The position numbers and the translations under genes were made by a program. DNA of 11,508 nucleotides, taken from NCBI GenBank assembly GCA_964495095.1, contig CAZBUH010000061.1, forward strand, positions 1 through 11,508, given 5' to 3'. This document shows positions 1-5,176 of the stretch, one piece after another; the stretch's first letter is position 1; each line of letters opens with the position of its first letter. The notes beneath the pieces were generated by a model. The model saw nothing but the letters and a program-made list of their open reading frames with translations, had not been told where the DNA came from and searched no databases. Source of the DNA: CAZBUH01 sp964495095 (GTDB lineage Bacteria > Bacillota > Clostridia > Oscillospirales > Oscillospiraceae).

Positions 1-103
1 CTCCATTTAGCGTATATTGCAGCATAAATCGGATTACTTGAATACAGTAGATATCTACATCGCCGTCATTGTCGAAATCGAAAATATCATCATGCAGTCC
101 CAT
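1..103 (-). CDS. Small acidic protein with EF-hand-like Asp loop, C-terminus cut by window edge
   Basis: This ORF runs off the left edge; 34 codons are visible. It begins at an ATG preceded by AAGGAT, and the start of the protein reads MGLHDDIFDFDNDGDVDIY. The segment DFDNDGDVD (about residues 9-17) has the alternating Asp/Asn spacing of a calcium-binding EF-hand or dockerin-type loop, but only one loop is visible and binding is inferred. The following residues (CIQVIRFMLQY) are hydrophobic and could start a helix. It lies 15 bases after the small membrane protein and is probably co-transcribed with it and the cysteine-rich gene. I know of similar short 'FDFDxDGxxD' proteins in clostridial genomes but no assigned function. 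Confidence 0.55.
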   Translation of the reverse strand, partial: MGLHDDIFDFDNDGDVDIYCIQVIRFMLQYTLNG

Positions 104-118
104 AATTCTATCCTTTTT

Positions 119-271
119 TTATTTTGCAAGCCAGTTTATTAGCAGGAATACGAAGGGCCCTGTTGTCCAAAGACTGTCTATCGCATCAATTGCGGAACCC
201 GAAAAAATCATGTAGACGGTCAGAAATATGACCAACCCGATAATAACCTTTCCGGGCGTTGTAATTGCCAC
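119..271 (-). CDS. Tiny two-helix membrane protein, probably frameshifted near its start
   Basis: The open frame encodes about 50 residues with two hydrophobic helices: KVIIGLVIFLTVYMIF near residues 8-23 and GPFVFLLINWLA near the C-terminus. It ends with LAK and a TAA at 119-121. The in-frame GTG at 269-271 has no ribosome binding site. A good site (AAAGGAG, six bases before a GTG at 295-297) lies upstream but in another frame. Reading from that GTG with one extra base in the A5 run would give MAEKTEPPPVAITTPGKV and join this frame for 59 residues. So the gene either uses a weak internal start, carries a one-base deletion, or shows a sequencing error. Its position between two other small minus-strand genes suggests one operon. 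Function unknown. Confidence 0.45.
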   Translation of the reverse strand: MAITTPGKVIIGLVIFLTVYMIFSGSAIDAIDSLWTTGPFVFLLINWLAK

Positions 272-315
272 TGGGGGCGGTTCTGTTTTTCTGCCACTAA
301 GCTCTCCTTTCTCAG

Positions 316-786
316 CTACGCCATAACTAAAGAGACCGCTATGTCAAAGTCACATGAGATTTGCTTAATATAGACACGATAGCCGGAACTTGCGGTTATC
401 GCTTCCTGCACTGAAGTTATATCATATTCCGCTATGGCGGCATAGTGGATAACACATTTCGCATTGGGTTCCATCGAGGCTCGAATGACACGCAAGCCAT
501 CTATTGTTGCCGTCTCAGCCTGTGCAAATGAGAGAATTTCTCTCAGAAGTGAACGATTATCTTTGCCTCGCTTCTTGTGCTCCGCTGGTTTGGAGAAGCG
601 GTAAAAACACTTCTTCCCAATGCAGTCATGTTCATCTTGCGTTTTCAAGGCCAAGAATCCGGTGTGTACATCATAGGAATAATATCCGACGCATTTACTA
701 CACCCATGGATAGACCCGTCTATGCAGCGAAGGTTATATCCTCTCATGGTGTTTTGCATAACTTCATGATATAAGGAAGTATCCAT
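316..786 (-). CDS. Cysteine-rich hypothetical protein, 156 aa, possible zinc site
   Basis: I do not recognise a named family. The start is the ATG at 784-786 (MDTSLYHEVM) because GGGAGGTGA, close to the perfect anti-16S complement, sits six bases upstream; an ATG seven codons earlier lies before that site. The first half holds cysteines 21, 29, 32, 55 and 60 (CxxC at 29-32, C-x4-C at 55-60) in a compact GCSKCVGYYSYD...HDCIGKKC region, a plausible zinc-binding knuckle. A basic stretch (KKRGKDNR, about 71-78) links this to a C-terminal part (about 79-156) of predicted helices and strands with Cys111 and Cys145. There is no signal peptide or membrane segment, so it is probably cytoplasmic. It appears to lead a cluster with the two small downstream genes. 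No promoter is visible in the short gap behind the Rrf2-gene terminator. Confidence 0.75.
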   Translation of the reverse strand: MDTSLYHEVMQNTMRGYNLRCIDGSIHGCSKCVGYYSYDVHTGFLALKTQDEHDCIGKKCFYRFSKPAEHKKRGKDNRSLLREILSFAQAETATIDGLRVIRASMEPNAKCVIHYAAIAEYDITSVQEAITASSGYRVYIKQISCDFDIAVSLVMA

Positions 787-809
787 GCTGTTCACCTCCC
801 TCATCAAAT

Positions 810-838
810 AAAGGCCCGGACGTTAAGTCCGGGCCTTT
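810..838 (-). terminator. Intrinsic terminator after the Rrf2-type gene
   Basis: A perfect 12-bp inverted repeat (AAAGGCCCGGAC on both strands) encloses a 5-nt loop (810-838). On the minus strand it starts two bases after the Rrf2 stop codon and the arm ends in TTT followed by ATTTG, a short U-rich tail. The minus strand fits best as it ends the regulator's transcript. It lies only about 24 bases before the next RBS, so readthrough may feed the downstream small genes. Confidence 0.8.
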
Positions 839-839
839 G

Positions 840-1271
840 CTATATAACGTAATTGTCACCGTCGCTGCCGGTATTCATCAAATCTGCGACGGTTATGCTG
901 TCGAGATAATCATTTACCATTGCGTGGAGCTTCCGCCACATGGGAAGAGTCCTGCATTGGGCCGACCGCTCACAGCGCATCGGGACCTGCTCAAGGCATG
1001 ACACCGGGGCAAGGGAGCCTTCAATCAGGCGCAGTATGCTGCCCACCGTATAGGAGTCCGGCGAGCGGGTGAGGCGGTAGCCTCCGCCTTTTCCGCGGAC
1101 GCCCTCCAGGAATCCGTCCCGTACAAGAGCCTTAATTATATTTTCCAGGTATTTTTCCGATATCTCCTGACGCTCAGCCACCTCCTTTAAAGGTATATAG
1201 CCGCCTGTCTGGTGCTCGGCCAGGTCAATCATGACTCTGAGGGCGTAGCGCCCGCGGGTAGAAACCATCAT
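840..1271 (-). CDS. Rrf2/IscR-like transcriptional regulator with putative Fe-S cysteines
   Basis: A winged-helix DNA-binding protein of the Rrf2 family, 143 residues, a usual length. The start at 1269-1271 (MMVSTRGRYALRVMIDLA) follows AAAGGAGG by eight bases; an in-frame ATG nine codons earlier precedes that site and is rejected. The N-terminal STRGRYALR signature, the helix-turn-helix around residues 28-50 (PLKEVAERQEISEKYLENI) and the wing RGKGGGYRL (59-67) are family hallmarks. Cysteines 92, 100 and 106 (C-x7-C-x5-C) sit where IscR binds its [2Fe-2S] cluster, so it may sense Fe-S or redox state. It is divergent from cysK. In Bacillus subtilis the Rrf2 protein CymR represses cysteine genes with CysK as partner, so control of cysK is plausible, but CymR lacks these cysteines. 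IscR-like or CymR-like cannot be decided here. Confidence 0.92.
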   Translation of the reverse strand: MMVSTRGRYALRVMIDLAEHQTGGYIPLKEVAERQEISEKYLENIIKALVRDGFLEGVRGKGGGYRLTRSPDSYTVGSILRLIEGSLAPVSCLEQVPMRCERSAQCRTLPMWRKLHAMVNDYLDSITVADLMNTGSDGDNYVI

Positions 1272-1297
1272 GGGGTATTCCTCCTTTATATAAACCA

Positions 1298-1326
1298 ATT
1301 ATATAGCGAGGTTAGTAGGAAATCAA
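1298..1326 (-). promoter_or_regulatory. Sigma-A promoter of the Rrf2-type regulator
   Basis: On the minus strand TTGATT (1321-1326) and TATAAT (1298-1303) are separated by exactly 17 bases. The expected start site is about 1291, roughly 20 bases before the gene's first codon. The spacer contains CCTACTAACC, resembling half of an Rrf2-family box, so autoregulation is plausible. Confidence 0.8.
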
Positions 1327-1339
1327 GATTTTTTTAAAA

Positions 1340-1401
1340 TACCTATTGACAACGGCTGTAAACGGGATTATAATCCAATTAACCTACATGAAAAATAGGT
1401 A
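1340..1401. promoter_or_regulatory. Probable operator repeats around the cysK promoter
   Basis: TACCTATT at 1340-1347 overlaps the cysK -35 box and its exact reverse complement AATAGGTA lies at 1394-1401, just beyond the expected start site. A shorter repeat, ACCTA (1382-1386) with TAGGT (1396-1400), shares the right arm. AT-rich flanks continue the symmetry imperfectly. Symmetry spanning the core promoter is typical of a repressor site, and the divergent Rrf2 protein is the obvious candidate. Binding is inferred. Confidence 0.5.
1346..1374 (+). promoter_or_regulatory. Consensus sigma-A promoter of cysK
   Basis: TTGACA at 1346-1351 and TATAAT at 1369-1374 are perfect consensus hexamers with a 17-bp spacer. 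The start site would be near 1381, leaving a leader of about 63 bases before cysK. Such a strong promoter next to inverted repeats suggests control by repression. Confidence 0.9.
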
Positions 1402-1443
1402 AAATAAAATGCGTTTGTATTTGGAAAACAGGAGGAAAAAATT

Positions 1444-2376
1444 ATGGGCAGAATTTACACATCGGCGGATCAGCTTATAGGCGGCACCCCGCTTCTGGAG
1501 CTTGCCAATATTGAGAAACAGAACGGGCTTGAGGCCAGAATCCTGGCAAAACTGGAGTATTTTAATCCGGCTGGCTCCGTGAAGGACAGAATAGGAAAAG
1601 CCATGCTGGACGACGCCGAGGCCAGGGGCCTTCTGAAGCCCGGGTCTGTCATTATTGAGCCTACCTCCGGCAACACGGGCATTGCCCTTGCGTCGGTGGC
1701 CGCGGCCAGAGGTTACAGGACTATAATCGTAATGCCGGAAACGATGTCCGTGGAGCGCCGCCAGCTTATGAAAGCCTACGGGGCGGAGCTTGTGCTCACC
1801 GAGGGCGCAAAGGGCATGAAGGGCGCCATTGCAAAGGCGGAGGAGCTTTCAAAGGAGATACCCGACAGCTTTATACCCGGCCAGTTTGTAAATCCTGCAA
1901 ATCCAACTGTACATAAGGCTACCACGGGTCCGGAAATTTGGGAGGACACAGACGGAAAGGTCGATATTTTTGTTGCCGGCGTTGGCACCGGCGGCACAAT
2001 TACCGGCGCAGGCCAGTACCTTAAGTCAAAAAATCCCGCTGTAAAGATAGTGGCCGTGGAGCCGGCCTCCTCGCCGGTGCTGAGCAAGGGCGTATCCGGC
2101 TCCCATAAAATCCAGGGCATCGGCGCGGGATTTGTGCCTGACGTGCTTGACACTAAAGTTTACGACGAGATAATCACAGTGGAAAACGACGATGCATTTG
2201 CCACAGGAAAGCTGGTTGGCCGCTCCGAGGGCGTACTGGTGGGCATATCCTCCGGCGCGGCGGTTTGGGCCGCCGTGGAGCTGGCAAAAAGGCCGGAGAA
2301 CAAGAGCAAGACCATAGTTGTACTGCTGCCGGACACGGGGGACCGGTATCTCTCCACACCCATGTTTGCAGACTGA
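1444..2376 (+). CDS. cysK: Cysteine synthase A (O-acetylserine sulfhydrylase)
   Basis: A PLP-dependent cytoplasmic enzyme that joins O-acetyl-L-serine and sulfide to make L-cysteine and acetate, the last step of cysteine synthesis. The 310-residue length is typical. Visible motifs: NPAGSVKDR with the Schiff-base lysine K47; the substrate loop TSGNTG at 74-79; the PLP-phosphate loop GVGTGGTITG at 179-188; and GISSGAA at 267-273, whose serine contacts the PLP ring nitrogen in the family. An AGGAGG eight bases upstream fixes the start. It is a single-gene unit with its own promoter and terminator, divergent from an Rrf2 regulator that probably controls it. CysB-like or cystathionine beta-synthase assignments are less likely given the length and motifs. 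No cysE is present in the window. Confidence 0.97.
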   Translation: MGRIYTSADQLIGGTPLLELANIEKQNGLEARILAKLEYFNPAGSVKDRIGKAMLDDAEARGLLKPGSVIIEPTSGNTGIALASVAAARGYRTIIVMPETMSVERRQLMKAYGAELVLTEGAKGMKGAIAKAEELSKEIPDSFIPGQFVNPANPTVHKATTGPEIWEDTDGKVDIFVAGVGTGGTITGAGQYLKSKNPAVKIVAVEPASSPVLSKGVSGSHKIQGIGAGFVPDVLDTKVYDEIITVENDDAFATGKLVGRSEGVLVGISSGAAVWAAVELAKRPENKSKTIVVLLPDTGDRYLSTPMFAD

Positions 2377-2421
2377 TTTTCCAACTGCGGCAGTGAATGC
2401 CGGAAATAGAATATTGGCTGA

Positions 2422-2459
2422 ACAGAGCGTCTGTTTTTTGTACAGACGCTCTGTTTTTT
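2422..2459 (+). terminator. Intrinsic terminator of cysK
   Basis: A perfect 13-bp inverted repeat (2422-2434 with 2442-2454, core CAGAGCGTCTG) and a 7-base loop are followed by a run of T, 46 bases after the cysK stop codon. Only the plus strand has the T-run, so it is directional. Confidence 0.92.
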
Positions 2460-2543
2460 GCTGTCTGGAGACTAAAAGCAAAATTTTGGAAATAACATTT
2501 CGTAAACATTTCGGAATCAAAATCTGAACAAAGGGCGGCTATA

Positions 2544-2624
2544 ATGCCCTCAACAAAATCAAACAGAAAAGGGGAAAAGGTTGCCCCTGAGATTATCTGC
2601 CTGACAGACGAGCTGATGAAATAA
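2544..2624 (+). CDS. Possible 26-residue peptide ORF in the cysK-pdxS gap
   Basis: An ATG-to-TAA frame encodes MPSTKSNRKGEK followed by VAPEIICLTDELMK. It has a basic first half and an amphipathic second half, with no recognisable domain. A weak AAAGGGCGG lies upstream, and TATAAT overlaps the start codon, which argues against both signals being used together. A strong hairpin lies about 50 bases downstream. Together these hint at a small transcription unit, but an ORF this short can occur by chance. Confidence 0.2.
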   Translation: MPSTKSNRKGEKVAPEIICLTDELMK

Positions 2625-2674
2625 GCGCCGGCAGAATGAATTGGCTGGCAGCAGTCCGCTCCGCGCCAAATCAG

Positions 2675-2715
2675 GCGGCCGCCGCAGAATTTTTCCGTTC
2701 TGCGGCGGCCGCTTT
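2675..2715 (+). terminator. GC-rich hairpin upstream of pdxS, terminator-like
   Basis: A perfect 15-bp inverted repeat (2675-2689 with 2698-2712, core GCGGCCGCCGCAG) has an 8-base loop beginning TTTTT and a short TTT after it. It is very stable but its T-tail is weak. It lies about 100 bases upstream of the pdxS -10 box, so it probably ends readthrough from the cysK side, or a small unit at 2544-2624, rather than attenuating pdxS. Confidence 0.5.
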
Positions 2716-2767
2716 GCTGTAAACAGGTCTACGCTGCCGCCGGCAGATGTTCCGCCTATACTGGTAT

Positions 2768-2819
2768 TATTAAAATTTTCAAAACTGATTATTTTAATAT
2801 GTTCAAAATCTGCTATAAT
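2768..2819 (+). promoter_or_regulatory. Probable pdxST promoter with AT-rich inverted repeat
   Basis: TGCTATAAT at 2811-2819 is an extended -10 element 31 bases before the pdxS start codon. The -35 region (about 2791-2797, ATTTTAA) is poor. The 9-bp inverted repeat TATTAAAAT (2768-2776) and ATTTTAATA (2791-2799) ends on that -35 region and could be a regulator site, though AT-rich symmetry of this size can occur by chance. No MocR-type PdxR gene is adjacent. Confidence 0.55.
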
Positions 2820-2850
2820 CAGACCCAATCAATGGAAAGGGGTTTTTACA

Positions 2851-3723
2851 GTGGAAAACAGGTATGAGCTGAATAAGCAGCTTGCCCAGATGCTGAAGGG
2901 CGGAGTTATCATGGATGTTACCACCCCGGAGCAGGCGAAAATAGCCGAGGAGGCCGGGGCCTGCGCCGTAATGGCTCTGGAGCGCATCCCCGCCGATATC
3001 CGTGCCGCCGGCGGCGTGTCGAGAATGAGCGACCCGGCCATGATAAAGGGCATTCAGGAGGCGGTCTCCATCCCTGTGATGGCAAAGTGCCGTATCGGCC
3101 ACTTTGTGGAGGCGCAGATACTGGAGGCAATTGAAATCGACTACATCGACGAGAGCGAGGTGCTCTCCCCGGCGGACGATGTGTACCACATCGACAAGAC
3201 GAAATTCAAGGTGCCCTTTGTCTGCGGCGCCAGGGATTTGGGGGAGGCGTTGAGGCGCATTGCCGAGGGGGCCTCCATGATACGCACAAAGGGCGAGCCG
3301 GGCACCGGCGACGTTGTGCAGGCGGTGCGCCATATGCGGGCCATGAACGCGGAGATACGCCGTGTGCAGAATCTTCGGGAGGATGAGCTTTTCGAGGCGG
3401 CAAAAACTCTTTCCGTGCCGGTGGAGCTTCTCCGGTACGTCCATGAAAACGGCAGGCTGCCGGTGGTGAATTTCGCCGCCGGAGGAGTTGCGACGCCGGC
3501 TGACGCGGCCCTTATGATGCAACTTGGGGCCGAGGGCGTGTTCGTAGGCTCCGGGATATTCAAGTCGGGAAATCCGGCAAAGCGGGCCGCCGCGATAGTC
3601 CAGGCCGTAACAAACTACACCGACGCCGGGCTTATAGCCAGGCTTTCAGAAAATCTGGGCGAGGCGATGGTCGGCATAAACGAAAACGAGATAGCCCTTT
3701 TGATGGCGGAGCGTGGGAAATAA
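2851..3723 (+). CDS. pdxS: Pyridoxal 5'-phosphate synthase subunit PdxS
   Basis: The synthase subunit of the DXP-independent vitamin B6 route. It condenses ribose 5-phosphate, glyceraldehyde 3-phosphate and ammonia supplied by PdxT into PLP, as a double hexameric ring of TIM barrels in the cytoplasm. The GTG at 2851 (VENRYELNKQLAQML) follows GGAAAGGGG by eight bases and gives 290 residues, the normal length; the frame stays open about 70 codons upstream without family resemblance. Family active-site residues are in place: Asp22 in GVIMDV, Lys79 in MAKCRIGH and Lys147 in MIRTKGEPGTG. Its stop codon overlaps the pdxT start, so the two subunits are translationally coupled. The product is the cofactor of the adjacent CysK. 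Confidence 0.97.
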   Translation: MENRYELNKQLAQMLKGGVIMDVTTPEQAKIAEEAGACAVMALERIPADIRAAGGVSRMSDPAMIKGIQEAVSIPVMAKCRIGHFVEAQILEAIEIDYIDESEVLSPADDVYHIDKTKFKVPFVCGARDLGEALRRIAEGASMIRTKGEPGTGDVVQAVRHMRAMNAEIRRVQNLREDELFEAAKTLSVPVELLRYVHENGRLPVVNFAAGGVATPADAALMMQLGAEGVFVGSGIFKSGNPAKRAAAIVQAVTNYTDAGLIARLSENLGEAMVGINENEIALLMAERGK

Positions 3724-4286
3724 TGACTGTGGCGGTCCTGGCCCTTCAGGGGGCCTTTGCAGAGCATATAAAAATGCTGAAAAAAATCGGCGCGGACTGC
3801 TTTGAGGTGCGGCAGAAAAGAGATATCCTGCGGCATTTTGACGCCCTTATACTGCCAGGAGGGGAGAGCACCACTATGGGAAAGCTCCTGCGGGATTTGG
3901 AGCTATACAGCCCGCTGCGGGAAAATATACTGGGCGGGATGCCGGTTTTCGGCACATGCGCCGGCATGATACTTTTGGCAGATAAGGTGGCAGGAGGGGA
4001 AGTGTGCTTCGGCACCATGGACATAGAGATAAAGCGGAACGCCTACGGGCGGCAGTTGGGAAGCTTCCATACTGAGGGAAGCTTCCGGGGAATAGGGACT
4101 GTGCCGATGACGTTTATCCGTGCGCCGTATATAGAGAAGGTAGGGGAAAAGGCCGAGGCTCTGGCTGTTGTGGACGGACGTATAGCCGCAGCCCGTCAGG
4201 GAAACCAGCTTGCCGTGGCCTTCCACCCGGAGCTTGACGGCGACAGCAGGATACATGAGTATTTCCTGAAAATGATAAGGGAATAA
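3723..4286 (+). CDS. pdxT: Pyridoxal 5'-phosphate synthase glutaminase subunit PdxT
   Basis: A class I glutamine amidotransferase that hydrolyses glutamine and channels ammonia to PdxS. At 187 residues it has the usual length. The triad is visible: Cys79 in FGTCAGM, and His168 and Glu170 in AFHPEL. The GGEST oxyanion-region motif is at 47-51. The ATG shares a base with the pdxS TAA (TAATG). After the stop there are nested short inverted repeats (4289-4330) but no T-run, so its terminator is unclear. It converges on the degraded minus-strand ORF. Confidence 0.96.
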   Translation: MTVAVLALQGAFAEHIKMLKKIGADCFEVRQKRDILRHFDALILPGGESTTMGKLLRDLELYSPLRENILGGMPVFGTCAGMILLADKVAGGEVCFGTMDIEIKRNAYGRQLGSFHTEGSFRGIGTVPMTFIRAPYIEKVGEKAEALAVVDGRIAAARQGNQLAVAFHPELDGDSRIHEYFLKMIRE

Positions 4287-4331
4287 AAATGCTGCACGCG
4301 GCAGCCGGATATATCGCAAATATCCAGCATC

Positions 4332-4413
4332 GGGAGTTCAAAACCATCCGAAAAACAAACGTGCGCTCAAAAGTCCGTATTTTCAAGAGCCGCCCCGTAT
4401 GCTCCGGATAGGC
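4332..4413 (-). pseudogene. Out-of-frame YolD-like C-terminal tail
   Basis: Downstream of the KKDGG segment of the minus-strand chimeric ORF, a different reading frame continues as AYPEHTGRLLKIRTFERTFV. From memory of the family, YolD-like proteins end with a 'GGAYxxxTGxVKKIDxxERxxxF' pattern, so this looks like the displaced tail. An indel in the GGCCCGCC run at about 4411-4418 would explain it. The in-frame version stops early at 4383 with unrelated residues (PIRSIRGGS). Confidence 0.45.
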
Positions 4414-4877
4414 CCGCCATCCTTCTTTTCGTCCTTTTGAAAATACTCAGCGGAGATTTCAGGCTGTTCCCTGATATGCTCTTGCAGGAGCTGGAGCTTT
4501 GCGTTGAGCTTTTTCATCTCATACTCGGAAAGAGAGACCTGCACATCTGTAAAACGTGCAGCTTCCTTTACGGAATCGTCATAGCCGGTCAGGGCGGCAA
4601 AGGGTGAGAATTGAGCCGCCCGGTCGAGCATGGGCATCTGCGGGCGCTTCGGCGAGACATGGTGGGGCAGATACCGGATGCTTGGAGACTGTCCCAAAAT
4701 GAAATCCGGTTTTTTATAAGTTGTACCGAGTTCCGAAATCATAATTGCCTCGTCAAAAGTATCTGCCTTTTCTATAAGCTTTTTCAGCGATTCAAAATTC
4801 GTTGGTTCCAAAATTTTGCCTTCCGCACGACTTTCAAGTTCCGAGATTAATTTCTGCTTAGTTACTTCTTTAAACAT
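4383..4877 (-). CDS. Chimeric remnant: type III methyltransferase-like N-terminus joined to YolD-like domain
   Basis: This 164-residue ORF starts after GGAGG with nine-base spacing. Residues 1-55 (MFKEVTKQKLISELESRAEG at the start, SELGTTYK at 48-55) match my memory of the N-terminus of type III DNA methyltransferase (Mod) subunits, which normally continue for several hundred residues with DPPY and FxGxG motifs; none follow here. From about 68 the sequence changes to a YolD-like protein: LPHHVSPKRPQMPMLDRAAQ, then FSPFAALTGYDD near 90-101 and a helical stretch to 155. YolD-like genes usually sit beside Y-family polymerase genes; none is here. The tail continues in another frame. I infer a deletion fused two accessory genes and the product is probably not functional, though the ORF itself is translatable. 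Confidence 0.65.
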   Translation of the reverse strand: MFKEVTKQKLISELESRAEGKILEPTNFESLKKLIEKADTFDEAIMISELGTTYKKPDFILGQSPSIRYLPHHVSPKRPQMPMLDRAAQFSPFAALTGYDDSVKEAARFTDVQVSLSEYEMKKLNAKLQLLQEHIREQPEISAEYFQKDEKKDGGPIRSIRGGS

Positions 4878-4956
4878 TGTATGCTTCCTCCAATATGGAT
4901 TTATAGTTGCCTGCCCATGAGTGTGCTTTTAATTCTATTTTGTTCGTTTTATGCGT
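4870..4956 (-). pseudogene. Possible C-terminal remnant of a lost upstream gene
   Basis: A minus-strand frame with no usable start reads ...IELKAHSWAGNYKSILEEAY then NV and a TAA. Its stop overlaps the ATG of the chimeric ORF (ATGTTTAA), the coupling common between genes of one operon. The peptide looks protein-like, and the frame is closed by a TGA 28 codons upstream. It may be the last part of the gene that once preceded the methyltransferase. I do not recognise the family, and chance is possible for so short a frame. Confidence 0.3.
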
Positions 4957-5130
4957 TCACCGTTTATACTCGATAGAATAAATCGTCTTGCGAGTAGATT
5001 TTTCACCTTAAGGCGATTCTTTCCTTTCAACGAAAAATTTTGATGTAAACTATTAGAATGCGCATGTGTCTGCGTTTTGTTAATTTTTGAAAAAAGATAT
5101 AACATGCGGGGCGGCATACAGCAAAATATG
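4957..5130. other. AT-rich intergenic stretch, no gene recognised
   Basis: This piece lies between the debris ORFs and the terminator of the YczE-kinase gene. It is more AT-rich than its neighbours. On the minus strand a 23-codon frame starting GTG (KNLLARRFILSSINGERIK) has only a distant GAAAGGAAAG before it and no domain I recognise. I see no convincing promoter, tRNA or attachment-site repeat. It is probably the rest of a decayed accessory insertion. Confidence 0.4.
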
Positions 5131-5171
5131 AAAGCTCCCGGGACTGCCCTCAGGGCCGTTCCGGGAGCTTC
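5131..5171 (-). terminator. Intrinsic terminator of the membrane-kinase fusion gene
   Basis: AAGCTCCCGG (5132-5141) pairs exactly with CCGGGAGCTT (5161-5170). The stem extends inward through a mismatch to GCCC/GGGC around a TCA loop. On the minus strand it starts six bases after the TAA at 5177 and is followed by a T-rich TTTCATATTTT. Confidence 0.85.
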
Positions 5172-5176
5172 TTCAG

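Noticed and set aside
2556..2600. GGGG...CCCCTGAGA segment reminiscent of the TPP riboswitch
   Set aside because: The second conserved half of the TPP aptamer is missing and no thiamine gene follows.
2641..2850. In-frame 70-codon N-terminal extension of pdxS
   Set aside because: It reads through the GC-rich hairpin and the promoter, has low-complexity residues, and PdxS is normally about 290 residues. The GTG at 2851 has a proper RBS.
2803..3522. Minus-strand 239-codon ORF antisense to pdxS
   Set aside because: pdxS is certain by motifs. This frame is rich in His and Arg, as expected from an antisense shadow.
4289..4330. Nested inverted repeats after pdxT (GCTGC/GCAGC, GGATAT/ATATCC, ATGCTG/CAGCAT)
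   Set aside because: The stems are short, they compete with each other, and no T-run follows on either strand, so I do not call a terminator.
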